Assembly (NCBI GenBank): GCA_014218235.1
Contig: CM024758.1
Location: forward strand, 75,216,206-75,280,205
Direction: 5' to 3'
DNA from: Colocasia esculenta
Lineage: Eukaryota > Streptophyta > Magnoliopsida > Alismatales > Araceae
DNA length: 64,000 nt
The position numbers and the translations under genes were made by a program. The notes beneath the pieces are model-generated. The model was not told the DNA's origin and ran no database searches. It saw nothing but the letters and a program-made list of their open reading frames with translations. Below, piece by piece: positions 1 to 9,271 of the stretch (its first letter is position 1; the number at the start of each line of letters is the position of its first letter).

Positions 1-1895
1 GGTTCCATGGCCCTCTATGGAAGCAGTGTCACACATGGCACAGTCTTACACATTACACATTCCGATTTTAACACACATATTACACATGTCTTTACATTCT
101 TTTACTTATACACATGGCTCTGTTTTCCTAATCATGATACTACTGTTGACAGAAATCAAACATTCAGTAGCTCACATTAATCAGGTTGGCAAACACATCA
201 TCAAATCATATTCATGATGGCATGCATTTATCACATATTTTCACATGGAAATTTCATAATACACTTTACAGTTATCCAATTATCATGAAATTTTAACCAC
301 ACACTAATTGCAGGTTCATGACCTCACATACAAATTTCCATATTTTTCTGAGTCATGTTACATTTACAGAAATTAAAATATTCAGTTTCATGCTATTCAT
401 AATTCAATTTAACATGGAACCTAACATGAATATCAGATTTGTCCATTCACAGCCTTGAACCTAACATACACATCATCACAGGAATTTTCCCCGGATTTAT
501 TGCACAACACACAATTTACTGTAATTTTTACAAATCCTACGCATGTCCTCTATTTCTAAAACAGAAATCACAGTAAATCCCACACTCATGGAAAAATTCT
601 CAAATTTTCAGGGCATGGACTGATGCGTATATACATGGTTTAGAAAAATTTAGGGCATTCCATTCCTCAGAGATCATGTAAACAGTAGGTGAACATGCAT
701 AATCCATTTTCCAAACATATATTTCAATAAGTCTAACAATTCATGCCATTCACCGAAAAGCACAGAAAATTTCACACACATCACATTGTCTAATTTACCT
801 AACATATATGATTACATTATATCCTCATGCGAAAACACTTCGGAAATTAATCATATAGAAGGGAGAGCAGCTCACTGTTCTGCCCTGAAGAACTTAACGG
901 CACAGTCTAGCCGTTAATAGAGCTTAACGGCAACATCGTTGGCCGTTAATTGAAGATCTTAACGGCAAGGGGTCTTGCCGTCAAGTTCAGGTCTGTGCAA
1001 AACACAGACCCGAGCTCCAAAGGAAAGAGAAGTGTGAGGATCCAGGACACGAGTAAAAGCTGTAAAAATGATAAAACCCTACTAGACACCTACATGGACG
1101 AAGTGTATGGGTTACTTGCCTCTAAATAAATCTCCAAAGGGATCAAAGAGGTTGATGAAGCTCTCCTTGGGAAGTCCCAAGAAGCCTCCAAAACACCACT
1201 CCTCCGGGTTCTTGATCGACCTCCACAGCAAGCTGGGGTCGGGGAAGCCTTCTCCTTGGTCCACTCTGGCCTCCAGTTGCAAGGGATCGCCGGATGAAGC
1301 TCCAAGTTGCCGGATCAGAGCATGCAAAGTCTGGTTTTTCTCACAGAAGCTAGGGTTTCTCTCTTCTCCTTGCAAAGAGCCAAAGAGAACTCTTCTGGTG
1401 CAGAAGGGGGTTTGGTTAAAAGGAGAGGGGTTTGGGGAACCCCGGAGAGGTGATGGGATGGCCTGATAGCCGTTGGGGACATCTCCCCAATGGCTGGGCT
1501 TGCTTGCCCCCGGAATTTCGGGGTCTGCAACGCATGCAGGTCAGAGATATTAACGTCCACATCCATGGCCGTTGACTTAAGTATTAGCGTCCATCGAGGT
1601 GGACGCTGACTCATCCTGGATGTCCATCCATGTTGACGCCAATTTGGCCCTTCGGCCAGAACTTAAAACCATGCAGAAATCATGCTGAACTTATACATAT
1701 ATACACATGCAATATATGTGGTATAATATACACACCATCACACATGCAAACATATGATATTTATAACCTATTTACACACATGCACACATAAGTATCACTA
1801 GTTAATATTGTACATAGATAGGTACATCTATGCATACACAAGCATGAATTATTTACGCGTAATAAAGTAATACAACAAAATTCGAGGGCCTTACA
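1..1895 (-). repeat. G1 3' LTR (partial, off left edge)
   Basis: Direct repeat of about 21020-22911. It ends on the plus strand in GGGCCTTACA, so the minus-strand LTR starts TGTAAGGCCC. A minus-strand polypurine tract abuts it, which marks it as the 3' LTR. Compared with the 5' copy it shows many single-base indels. It holds the TTAACGGC hairpin group (about 892-990) and the GCGTCCA stem-loop (1585-1609). No gene is supported in it. Confidence 0.92.
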
Positions 1896-1912
1896 CCCTC
1901 TCCCCCTTAAAG
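1896..1912 (-). other. G1 polypurine tract
   Basis: Read on the minus strand this is a purine-rich run with AAGGGGGAGAGGG directly before the 3' LTR. That is the position from which plus-strand DNA synthesis is primed in LTR retrotransposons. Confidence 0.85.
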
Positions 1913-1940
1913 AAACTTTGTCCTCGAAGGTTAAACAAAA

Positions 1941-2484
1941 CTACTCAAACAAACGGGGGTACTTCTTCTTCATCGCATCCTCAAGCTCCCAAGTAGTCTC
2001 CTCTCGCGAGAAGTTCCGCCATAGAACTTTCACCGACACAATACTCTTGTTCCGGAGATGCTGAACCTTCCGGTCAAGAATAGCTACTGGTTGCTCCACA
2101 TACGACAGATCTGGCTGGATATCCACTGGCTCGTGGCTAATAATATGAGATGGATCTCGGACATACTTCCTGAGCATAGATACGTGGAAAACGGGGTGAA
2201 CACTAGCCAAAGCTGGGGGTAAAGCTAGCTCATATGCCACGTTGCCCAATCGTCTGAGAATCTCATACGGGCCAATGAATCTAGGGCTCAACTTACTATG
2301 CCTGCCAAATCTAACCACACCACGCGTAGGTGATATCTTCAAGAAGACATGATCACCCACCTCGAACTCCAAATCCTTCCTCCTGTTGTCGGCATAGCTC
2401 TTCTGCCTATACTGTGCCGCAGCAAGCCTCTTCCTGATAAGCTGGATCTTATCCGAAGTCTCCTGAACTAACTCCGGACCGATC
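1941..2484 (-). pseudogene. G1 integrase C-terminus and chromodomain
   Basis: Open minus-strand segment ending in a stop at 1941-1943, about 180 residues. The first part is the integrase C-terminal region, with EVGDHVFLKISP, RFIGPYEIL and the HPVFHVSMLRKY block. The last ~45 residues match the Tekay chromodomain pattern (ILDRKVQHLRNK, VKVLWRNF, TTWELEDAM). Chromodomains of this group are thought to guide integration towards marked chromatin. This is the 3' part of the integrase frame that stops abruptly at 15334. The coding sequence on the two sides of C1 is collinear across the CGATC duplication, so the frame here was intact when C1 landed. Confidence 0.9.
2480..2484. repeat. Target site duplication of C1 (CGATC), left copy
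   Basis: CGATC directly before the TGATGATCAG start of the C1 5' LTR. The same five bases follow the 3' LTR at 15334-15338. Confidence 0.95.
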
Positions 2485-2878
2485 TGATGATCAGTCTGTC
2501 CCCATGCAATTTTAATTAATTATATATATACATATTTTGATGATTAACAAAACCAAACAAGAGTTTATCAATTATGTCTAATGAATATTTCATAAGTCTT
2601 AAGTACAGGAAAAATACCAAGGTCAAACAAGTCAATAAAGGTATGCATTTCCTCTCTGAAGCTTTAAGCTTTTCAGCATGAATTTTCTCCAAGTCCATAT
2701 CGATTTCTGTTGAAGATCACAACGATTTCCTTATAAAACTAAAAAGTCTTGCTACTTCAAACAAGTCGATGTCACATCAACTCTATAAGTTATTAGAACG
2801 ATTTCATAAGTCTTTGTATCGACTTCTTTGATAAACAGAACGATTTCCTCTCTGACCGCAAAGTTTAAATCAAGTCGA

Positions 2879-3363
2879 TGTCATAACGACTTCATAAGTT
2901 ATCATAACGATTTCTTTAGAACTCGTAACGACTTGCTTGTCATAACGACTTTATAAGTCATCGTAACGATTTCTTGAGAACTCGTAACGACTTGCTTGTT
3001 GTAACGACTTTATAAGTTATCGTAACGACTTCTTTAAAACTCGCAACGACTTGCTTGTTGTAACGACTTCATAAGTTATCGTAACGACTTCTTTAGAACT
3101 CGCAACGACTTGCTTGTTGTAACGACTTCATAAGTCATCGTAACGACTTCTTTAGAACTCGCAACGACTTACTTGTTGTAACGACTTCATAAGTTATCGT
3201 AACGACTTCTTTAGAACTCGCAACGACTTGCTTGTTGTAACGACTTCATAAGTTATCGTAACGACTTCTTTAGAACTCGCAACGACTTGCTTGTTGTAAC
3301 GACTTCATAAGTCATCGTAACGACTTCTTCAGAACTCGCAACGACTTACTTGTTGTAACGACT
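2879..3363 (+). repeat. C1 LTR 59-bp tandem array with AACGACTT motifs
   Basis: About eight imperfect ~59-bp units. Each holds three copies of AACGACTT at spacings of about 21, 17 and 21 bp, separated by short linkers (CTTTAGAACTCGC, TGCTTGTTGT, CATAAGTTATCG). I count about 26 AACGACTT copies in the LTR, plus AACGATTT variants on both sides (2700-2880 and 3380-3520). The array lies upstream of the TATA box, in the U3 promoter zone. It recurs in the 3' LTR at about 13547-14030. Confidence 0.93.
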
Positions 3364-3986
3364 TCATTTGATAACAGATTCTTCAAGAGTTCATAACGAC
3401 TTGATAAGTGATCATAACGACTTGCTCCCTATAACTCATAACGATTTCATCATTATTTGATAATGCTTTGTCATAACGATTTGGTTGTTATCGCATAACG
3501 ACTTCATAAGTCATGAAGGCATCAAGATTGTTCATATCGGATTTCTCGCTGTTTCAGTATAATGCCTTTTAATAGCGGTGAAAAGTCAAAGTCATATATT
3601 GTCTGTTGACTGCTACGCATTTAATGCTCTCTGATCATATCTCCCATGCATGCAGACAATATCTTCTACTTTTATGCTACTCTGTCTACGTCCTTTTTTT
3701 TTAGACAGAAAGGAGCTTTGCTATATATTGCAATATCTGTTCTATCTGCAACTAACAATCGACGACAGTCATAGCTGTCCACTATTTATTGTTGATATGA
3801 TCGCAGATATCTGACAAGACTCATCTGTACAACGTTGGACATACAAGATACAAGACATCAAGTTATCTCTTTGGCGTGTACTAGAAGGTAAAAGACTAAA
3901 GATAAGAAGCTTCGTTGCAGACCAGTCTAACATACACCTGGATAAGAGACAACGGACACTTCAACGTTTAGATTTCAAATTGAAGC

Positions 3987-3993
3987 TATAAAT
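3987..3993 (+). promoter_or_regulatory. Putative C1 TATA box
   Basis: TATAAAT in GAAGCTATAAATTCAAAG, downstream of the motif array and ahead of the hairpin-rich part, so transcription would start around 4015-4025. An upstream TATATATT (about 3722) is an alternative. Confidence 0.55.
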
Positions 3994-4243
3994 TCAAAGA
4001 TAGAAGGATGACCAAAAACATCGATCAGACATTCAACCTCTCAATCCTTCTGAAGAAAGTCCAGAGCCAAGAATTGTCATTCCTTTTGCTTTAGCTCTTT
4101 TGCTCTCAACTAGCTTGTGAAAATCCTGTGAGAGCTTGTATAGTTCTGAGAGTCCTTCCTACTTAGCATCTTCATGCTCTCAGTTCTAGTTGCTTCAGAT
4201 CTTTGCTTATCAAAAGCTTGATCTAGGGGCTTGAAAGTCTTTC

Positions 4244-4480
4244 ATCATTCTGTGTAATTGTTCCCTTCGGTTGTGAAGGAAGACCTGGTGGTATCCAGGG
4301 TGTGGTTCCCTTCGGTTGTGAAGGAAGACCTGGTGGTATCCAGGGTGTTGTTCCCTTCGAGTTGAAGGAAGACCAGCTGAGCTGGGTGTTGTAGTTTCAT
4401 TAAGGGGATTGTTCCCTGGTTAGTGAAATCCTGAGGCATTGCTCAGGGACTGGACGTAGGTCTCCTGTGAAGAGGAGTTC
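4244..4480 (+). other. C1 LTR stem-loop array (R/U5)
   Basis: Successive short inverted repeats: CTTC/GAAG and CCTGG/CCAGG with a TGGTAT loop, duplicated as a ~42-bp unit; CCAGC/GCTGG; AGGG/CCCT nested in TTTCATTA/TAGTGAAA (G-T wobble); TGAG/CTCA; and CTCCT/AGGAG-type arms. It ends with GGACGTAGG and CCGAACCAGGATAAA. C2 shares the CCTGG hairpin and GGACGTAGG, and the GGAYGTAG/CCGAACCA pair recurs in C3. The last part may hold the poly(A) signal. Confidence 0.75.
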
Positions 4481-4670
4481 CGAACCAGGATAAAATTCCT
4501 TGTGTCGTGTGATTGTGTTTTATGCGCTTGCTATCTTTTCTTCTAACTCTAACTTCTGTTTAAGCTGTTGTGTAATCTTTTTAGTGAACAGGTTTTATTC
4601 AAAGATCAAATTTTAATAACCCATTCACCCCCCCCCCCCCCCCCTCTGGGCTAGCTAGCTGGGCAACAAG

Positions 4671-4682
4671 TGGTATCAGAGC
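4671..4682 (+). other. C1 primer binding site
   Basis: TGGTATCAGAGC two bases after the 5' LTR. It is complementary to the 3' end of plant initiator methionine tRNA, the usual primer for these elements. Confidence 0.95.
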
Positions 4683-4733
4683 TAGTCTCTTCGACAAAGA
4701 AGAAGATCCAACGATCTGAAGAGTAAAGATCAA

Positions 4734-5662
4734 ATGGCAGCCCAAAGCAACTTCGAAGGTCAGTCAGTCAACAGGCCTCCCTTGTTCGATGGAGAAGATT
4801 ATACCTATTGGAAGACAAGAATGGAGTATTTTCTACAAGGCCACGATTACACAATATGGTCCATTGTAGAAGAAGGTGATCTTCTAGTCACAAATGCAAA
4901 GGCTCAGTGGACAGATGACGACAGAAGAAGAATATCCCTAAACTGCAAAGCCAAGAGCATCCTTTGCTGTGCTCTCAGCAAGAAAGAATTCAACAGAGTT
5001 TCAGCCTGCAAATCCGCAATGGAGATGTGGGAAAAGCTTAGAATTACATATGAAGGGACAGACAAAGTAAAGGAGACAAGAATCGATATTCTTGTGGCTC
5101 AATATGAAAGATTCCAGATGCAGTCAGGTGAATCAATAACTCAGATGTTCAGCAGATTCACAGATATTACAAATGGATTAGCTGGTTTGGGAAAAGTTTA
5201 TAATGTACCAGATATGGTTAGAAAAGTCCTCAGATCTCTACCATCTTCATGGACTCCAAAGGTAACAGCCATTGAGGAAGCCAATGATTTAAAATTAATG
5301 TCATTGGAAAAGCTAATAGGATCTCTCATGGCTCACGAGATAAACATGGAGAGATTAGGAGAATCCTCCAGTAGAAGGAAACAATCAAATGCTCTCAAAG
5401 CAAGTGAAGACAACTCAGAAGAATCTTTGGATAATAGTGAAAGTAGTAAAGACAGTGATGATGAAGAAGCCATGCTGTCTAGAAGACTTCAAAGGATTCT
5501 AGCGAAGAAGAAGAAGTATCAGTCTGGAAGAAGATTTTTCAAGAAAAATAAAGACTTCAGAAAACCAGAAGCAAAGGATCAGAAGAAAGGAGAAGTGATC
5601 TGTTATGAATGCAAGAAGCCTGGACACATCAAGGCAGACTGTCCAACGCTTAAGAAAAATGA
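4734..5662 (+). CDS. gag: C1 gag polyprotein
   Basis: Structural protein that forms the virus-like particle and binds element RNA. It starts at ATG 4734, 51 bases after the primer site. The N-terminus (GQSVNRPPLFDGEDYTYWKT) is the DUF4219-like start of copia gag, followed by a UBN2-type gag region (residues ~60-200, with KSAMEMWEKL and YEGTDKVKETRIDIL). A basic, Lys-rich stretch precedes one CCHC zinc knuckle (CYECKKPGHIKADC) near residue 300. The open frame runs to 5954, but after about 5660 it is in the wrong frame. The true continuation (KKYKKKAMAAAWENS) lies in the frame that carries protease, so one indel in the A-rich tract near 5655-5670 separates gag from pol. Confidence 0.9.
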
Positions 5663-7354
5663 TCACAAAAGAAGGACAACCTCAGAAGATTCAAGAAGTA
5701 CAAAAAGAAGGCAATGGCAGCTGCTTGGGAGAACAGCAGTGACTCAGACAGTGAGTCAAGCTCGAGCAGTGAAGGTGAAGAAGCCAACTTGGCTCTCATG
5801 GCCAACACCGAAGACAAGGTTGACCCTCGAGCATCCAAATGGTATTTGGATAGTGGGTGCTCAAGGCATATGTCAGGCAACAAGAAGATATTTATTGATC
5901 TCCAAGCTGAAGAAGGTACAGTCACCTATGGAGATAATGGAAAAGGCACTGTGATAGGAAGCGGGTCTGTGAACATCAAAGGAAAATCAGTTATTGAAGA
6001 TGTAATGCTGGTCAAAGGATTAAAGCACAATCTCATCAGCATCAGTCAGTTGTGTGACAAAGGCCATCAGATTCAGTTTCAAGAATCAAAGTGCAGTATA
6101 TTAAACGATGGAGCAGTTATTTTTGAAGCCTTCAGAGAAAGAAACTTGTATGTTCTCTATCTCGAGGAACTCAAAAATCAAGATGTGTGTTTGGCAGCCA
6201 GCAAAGATCAATCAACAGAGTTGTGGCACAGAAGATTGGGTCATTGCAGCTTGGACGGTTTGAATAAACTCAGAAAGAAAAAGCTAGTGGAAGGACTGCC
6301 AAAGGTCAATTCTAGATTGGATAGCATTTGCAAACCTTGTGCAAGAGGAAAGCACACCAAAAGCTCCTTCAAATCAAAGACTGTAGTAACCACCTCAAAG
6401 CCCTTAGAATTACTTCATATGGATCTATTTGGGCCAATGAGGACCACCAGTCTAGGAGGAAAGAATTTCGGATTTGTAATAGTTGATGATTATTCAAGAT
6501 TCACTTGGGTATCCTTTCTAGAGCACAAAGATGACACATTTGAAAATTTTGTCAGCTTCAGTAAGAAAGTTCAAAAAGATCAGAAGTTCACAATTGTCTC
6601 TATCAGATCAGATCATGGTGGTGAGTTTCAGAATGAAAAGTTTATAAAGTTCTGTGATGATCAAGGAATTGAGCACAACTTCTCAGCCCCAAGGACACCT
6701 CAACAGAATGGAATTGCTGAGAGGAAAAACAGAACTCTTCTGGATATGGCAAGAACCATGTTGTCAGAATATGATTTGCCAAGATATTTCTGGGCTGAAG
6801 CCATCAACACTGCATGTTATATCATTAATAGAGTAATGATCAGGCCGATTCTGAAGAAGACTGCTTATGACCTCTACAAAGGAAAGAAGCCAAAAATCAG
6901 CCATTTCAGAATTTTTGGATGTCCTTGCTTCATCCACAATAATGGAAAAAGGGACATTGGTAAGTTGGATGCCAAATCAGATGAAGGCATCTTTATGGGG
7001 TACACTTCTAAACCCAAAGGTTATAGAGTCTTCAATAAACGTTCATTGTTAATTGAACAGTCTGTGCATGTTATTTTTGATGAATCTAACCCTTCCTTGA
7101 AAAAGGAAGAAATTAGTGACATTGATGATGCAGATGACTTGTCCGAAAAATTAAAGAATACCTCAATTAAGGACAAGGAAGATCCACCATTGGAAGAACT
7201 GCAGCAAACTGAAATCCAACATGAAGATCTTCCAAAAGAATGGAGACATCAAAAAGATCACCCTCCTGAAAACATTATTGGTGATCCATCCGTAGGGGTA
7301 AGAACAAGAGGTAATGTAATTCCATGTGATTATTTAACCTTGTTTCTCAAATAG
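5663..7354 (+). CDS. pol: C1 pol, first part: protease and integrase
   Basis: The frame opens just after a TGA at 5660-5662. An acidic/Ser linker leads to the aspartic protease motif LDSGCSRHM (about 5846). Integrase follows: pre-integrase WHRRLGHCS with the HHCC zinc site (CKPC), then the rve core with D (6422), D in RSDHGGEF (6611) and E in NGIAERKNR (6719), so the catalytic triad is intact. A copia-type C-terminal part (GCPCFIHNN, SDEGIFMGY) follows. The frame ends at a TAG at 7352 after VRTRGNV; the homologous continuation (VSQIEPKTVNEALSDESW) is in another frame, so there is one indel near 7320-7340. Confidence 0.92.
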   Translation, partial: SQKKDNLRRFKKYKKKAMAAAWENSSDSDSESSSSSEGEEANLALMANTEDKVDPRASKWYLDSGCSRHMSGNKKIFIDLQAEEGTVTYGDNGKGTVIGSGSVNIKGKSVIEDVMLVKGLKHNLISISQLCDKGHQIQFQESKCSILNDGAVIFEAFRERNLYVLYLEELKNQDVCLAASKDQSTELWHRRLGHCSLDGLNKLRKKKLVEGLPKVNSRLDSICKPCARGKHTKSSFKSKTVVTTSKPLELLHMDLFGPMRTTSLGGKNFGFVIVDDYSRFTWVSFLEHKDDTFENFVSFSKKVQKDQKFTIVSIRSDHGGEFQNEKFIKFCDDQGIEHNFSAPRTPQQNGIAERKNRTLLDMARTMLSEYDLPRYFWAEAINTACYIINRVMIRPILKKTAYDLYKGKKPKISHFRIFGCPCFIHNNGKRDIGKLDAKSDEGIFMGYTSKPKGYRVFNKRSLLIEQSVHVIFDESNPSLKKEEISDIDDADDLSEKLKNTSIKDKEDPPLEELQQTEIQHEDLPKEWRHQKDHPPENIIGDPSVGVRTRGNVIPCDYLTLFLK

Positions 7355-8877
7355 AGCCTAAGACAGTCAATGAAGCTTTATCTGATGAATCTTGGATATT
7401 AGCCATGCAAGATGAACTAAATCAGTTCAAGAGAAATCAAGTATGGTCACTTGTTCCTAGACCATCCAATCATTCAGTTATTGGCACCAAGTGGGTGTTC
7501 AGAAATAAACTGGATGAGTCTGGAATAATCTTAAGGAACAAAGCCAGATTGGTGGCTCAAGGCTACTCCCAAGAGGAAGGCATAGATTTCGATGAAACTT
7601 ATGCACCTGTAGCTAGACTTGAGGCTATTAGGATTTTACTTGCTTATGCATCTGCATTTGATTTAAAACTATTTCAAATGGATGTAAAATCAGCCTTTTT
7701 AAATGGTTTTATCAAGGAGGAAGTTTATGTTGAACAACCTCCAGGTTTTGATGACACCGAATTTCCAAATCATGTATTTAAACTACATAAAGCTTTATAT
7801 GGTTTAAAGCAAGCACCTAGAGCCTGGTATGAAAGGCTCAGTACTTTCTTATTAGATCATGGTTTCGCTAGAGGTAAAGTAGATAGTACATTATTTATAA
7901 AATCTAAGGTTAAACATATACTTCTTGTGCAAATATATGTAGATGATATTATTTTTGGATCTACTGATGAATCTCTTTGCAAGTACTTTGAAAAGCTCAT
8001 GCAGGGAGAATTCGAAATGAGCTTGATGGGGGAGCTAAGCTACTTCCTTGGATTGCAAATCAAACAAGGGAAGGAAGGCACTCATATCTGTCAAGCCAAG
8101 TACACCAAAGAGCTGTTAAAGAAATTTGGATTTGAAGGTGCAAAGCCATTATCAACTCCAATGAGCACATCAACTAGAATGGACAGTGATCAAAAGGGTA
8201 AAAAGGTAGATCAAAAGAATTATAGAGGTATGATAGGGTCTCTACTTTACTTAACTGCAAGTAGACCAGACATTTTGTTCAGTGTATGCATGTGTGCTAG
8301 ATATCAGGCAGACCCTAGAGAGTCTCATTTAATTTCAGTAAAAAGAATATTTAGATATCTGGCTAGAACTCATGATTTAGGTCTCTGGTATCCTAAATCT
8401 TGTGAAATAGAATTAATAGGATATTCTGATGCTGATTATGCTGGATGCAAAGTAGATAGAAAGAGCACCAGTGGCTGTTGTTAGTTTTCTGCAGGATGTT
8501 TAATATCATGGTCATCCAAGAAACAAAATTCAGTAGCTTTATCAACAGCTGAGGCAGAATATGTTGCTGCTGGAAGTTGCTGTACACAACTTCTTTGGAT
8601 AAAGCAACAACTTGAGGATTTCGGAATTCACATCAAATCAATCCCACTCTTGTGTGATAATACAAGTGCCATCAACCTCACCAAAAATCCAGTACAGCAC
8701 TCAAGAACTGAGCACATTGAGGTAAGATACCATTTTATTCGAGACCATGTAGCTAGTGGTAATTTAGAAATTTCCTTCATAGATACAAATGGCCAATTAG
8801 CAGACATTTTCACAAAAGCCTTACCTGAAGAGAGATTTACATCTCTTAGAAGGGAATTAGGCATGTGCAATTTGTGA
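7340..8877 (+). pseudogene. pol: C1 pol, second part: reverse transcriptase and RNase H
   Basis: Copia RT with WVFRNKL, KARLVAQGYSQ, DETYAPVARLEA, MDVKSAFLNG, QAPRAWYERL and the active-site block YVDDIIFG (about 7936). RNase H follows (GYSDADYAGCKVDRKSTSG, STAEAEYVAA, LCDNTSAINL, DIFTKAL) and ends in RRELGMCNL with TGA at 8875. It is one frame from about 7340 to the end except for a TAG at 8482-8484 within RNase H, where relatives have a codon such as CAG; a C-to-T change explains it. The stop would remove most of RNase H unless read through. Confidence 0.92.
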
Positions 8878-9271
8878 TAAAAGTTTGCTTACAACTGGCA
8901 CATTAAATTCTAGAATTTAAGTAATTTTTCTCTCCATATCGATAAGCAAAGGATACTCTGTGTGTATTGTTATAACCGCTCTTTCATTAAAGTCGTTTGA
9001 ACAGTCAAATCCTTTTGTCGTTTTCCACCGCCGTTTGGCGCCTCACTTTCCACGTAGCATTAATTTATTCATAAAATCGATGGCAGAACGATTCGTGTCT
9101 CATCGTCTCCCTCTTTCCCCTCTTTTATCTTATCGCGTGAGCCGATGCCCTAGCTCTCCATCTCAATCCTCTGCAAATTTGAATCTTCCTCCTACTTCCC
9201 GCAAAATTTCTTGAGGATTCCTTCTCCTCACCCTCCGTCTTCTCCCTCCGTTGCTCTTCCCACCTGAACCT
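8878..9271 (+). promoter_or_regulatory. C1 leader between pol and the extra ORF
   Basis: About 390 bases without a conserved gene. It has pyrimidine-rich stretches and no convincing coding. It contains AAGTCGTT (8990-8997, the reverse complement of the LTR motif AACGACTT), AACGATTC (9087) and ATCGAT (8939 and 9077), echoing the LTR array. C4 and C3 have comparable leaders at the same place. It may be a promoter or splice leader for the extra ORF; this is inference. Confidence 0.45.

Larger units (their letters stand above)
2485..4668 (+). repeat. C1 5' LTR
   Basis: Starts TGATGATCAG and ends GGGCAACA. Contents in order: an AT-rich start, the AACGACTT motif array (2879-3363 and flanks), a TATA box at 3987, a hairpin-rich part (about 4244-4500), and a 17-base poly-C run near the end. 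The small open frames in it are not conserved genes. Confidence 0.95.

Noticed and set aside
892..990. Inverted repeats as a MITE inserted in the G1 LTR
   Set aside because: No flanking target duplication, and both LTRs carry it, so it is part of the LTR.
1090..1614. Overlapping open frames on both strands of the G1 LTR
   Set aside because: They overlap each other, lack known domains, and the matching frames in the 5' LTR are disrupted by indels.
2516..2698. Small minus-strand frame repeated at 13183-13365
   Set aside because: Identity comes from being in both LTRs, not from coding conservation.
2879..3363. CRISPR array
   Set aside because: Spacers are not unique, repeats are nested in an LTR, and the setting is a plant genome.
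4245..4439. Minus-strand open frame with repeated residues in the C1 LTR
   Set aside because: It is a by-product of the duplicated hairpin unit; no domain and wrong strand for the element.
4671..4682. tRNA gene at TGGTATCAGAGC
   Set aside because: Only the 3' tRNA complement is present; it is a primer site.
5655..5720. Programmed frameshift between C1 gag and pol
   Set aside because: No clear slippery heptamer with a following structure was seen, and other unrelated frameshifts in the element suggest simple indels. Other copies would be needed.
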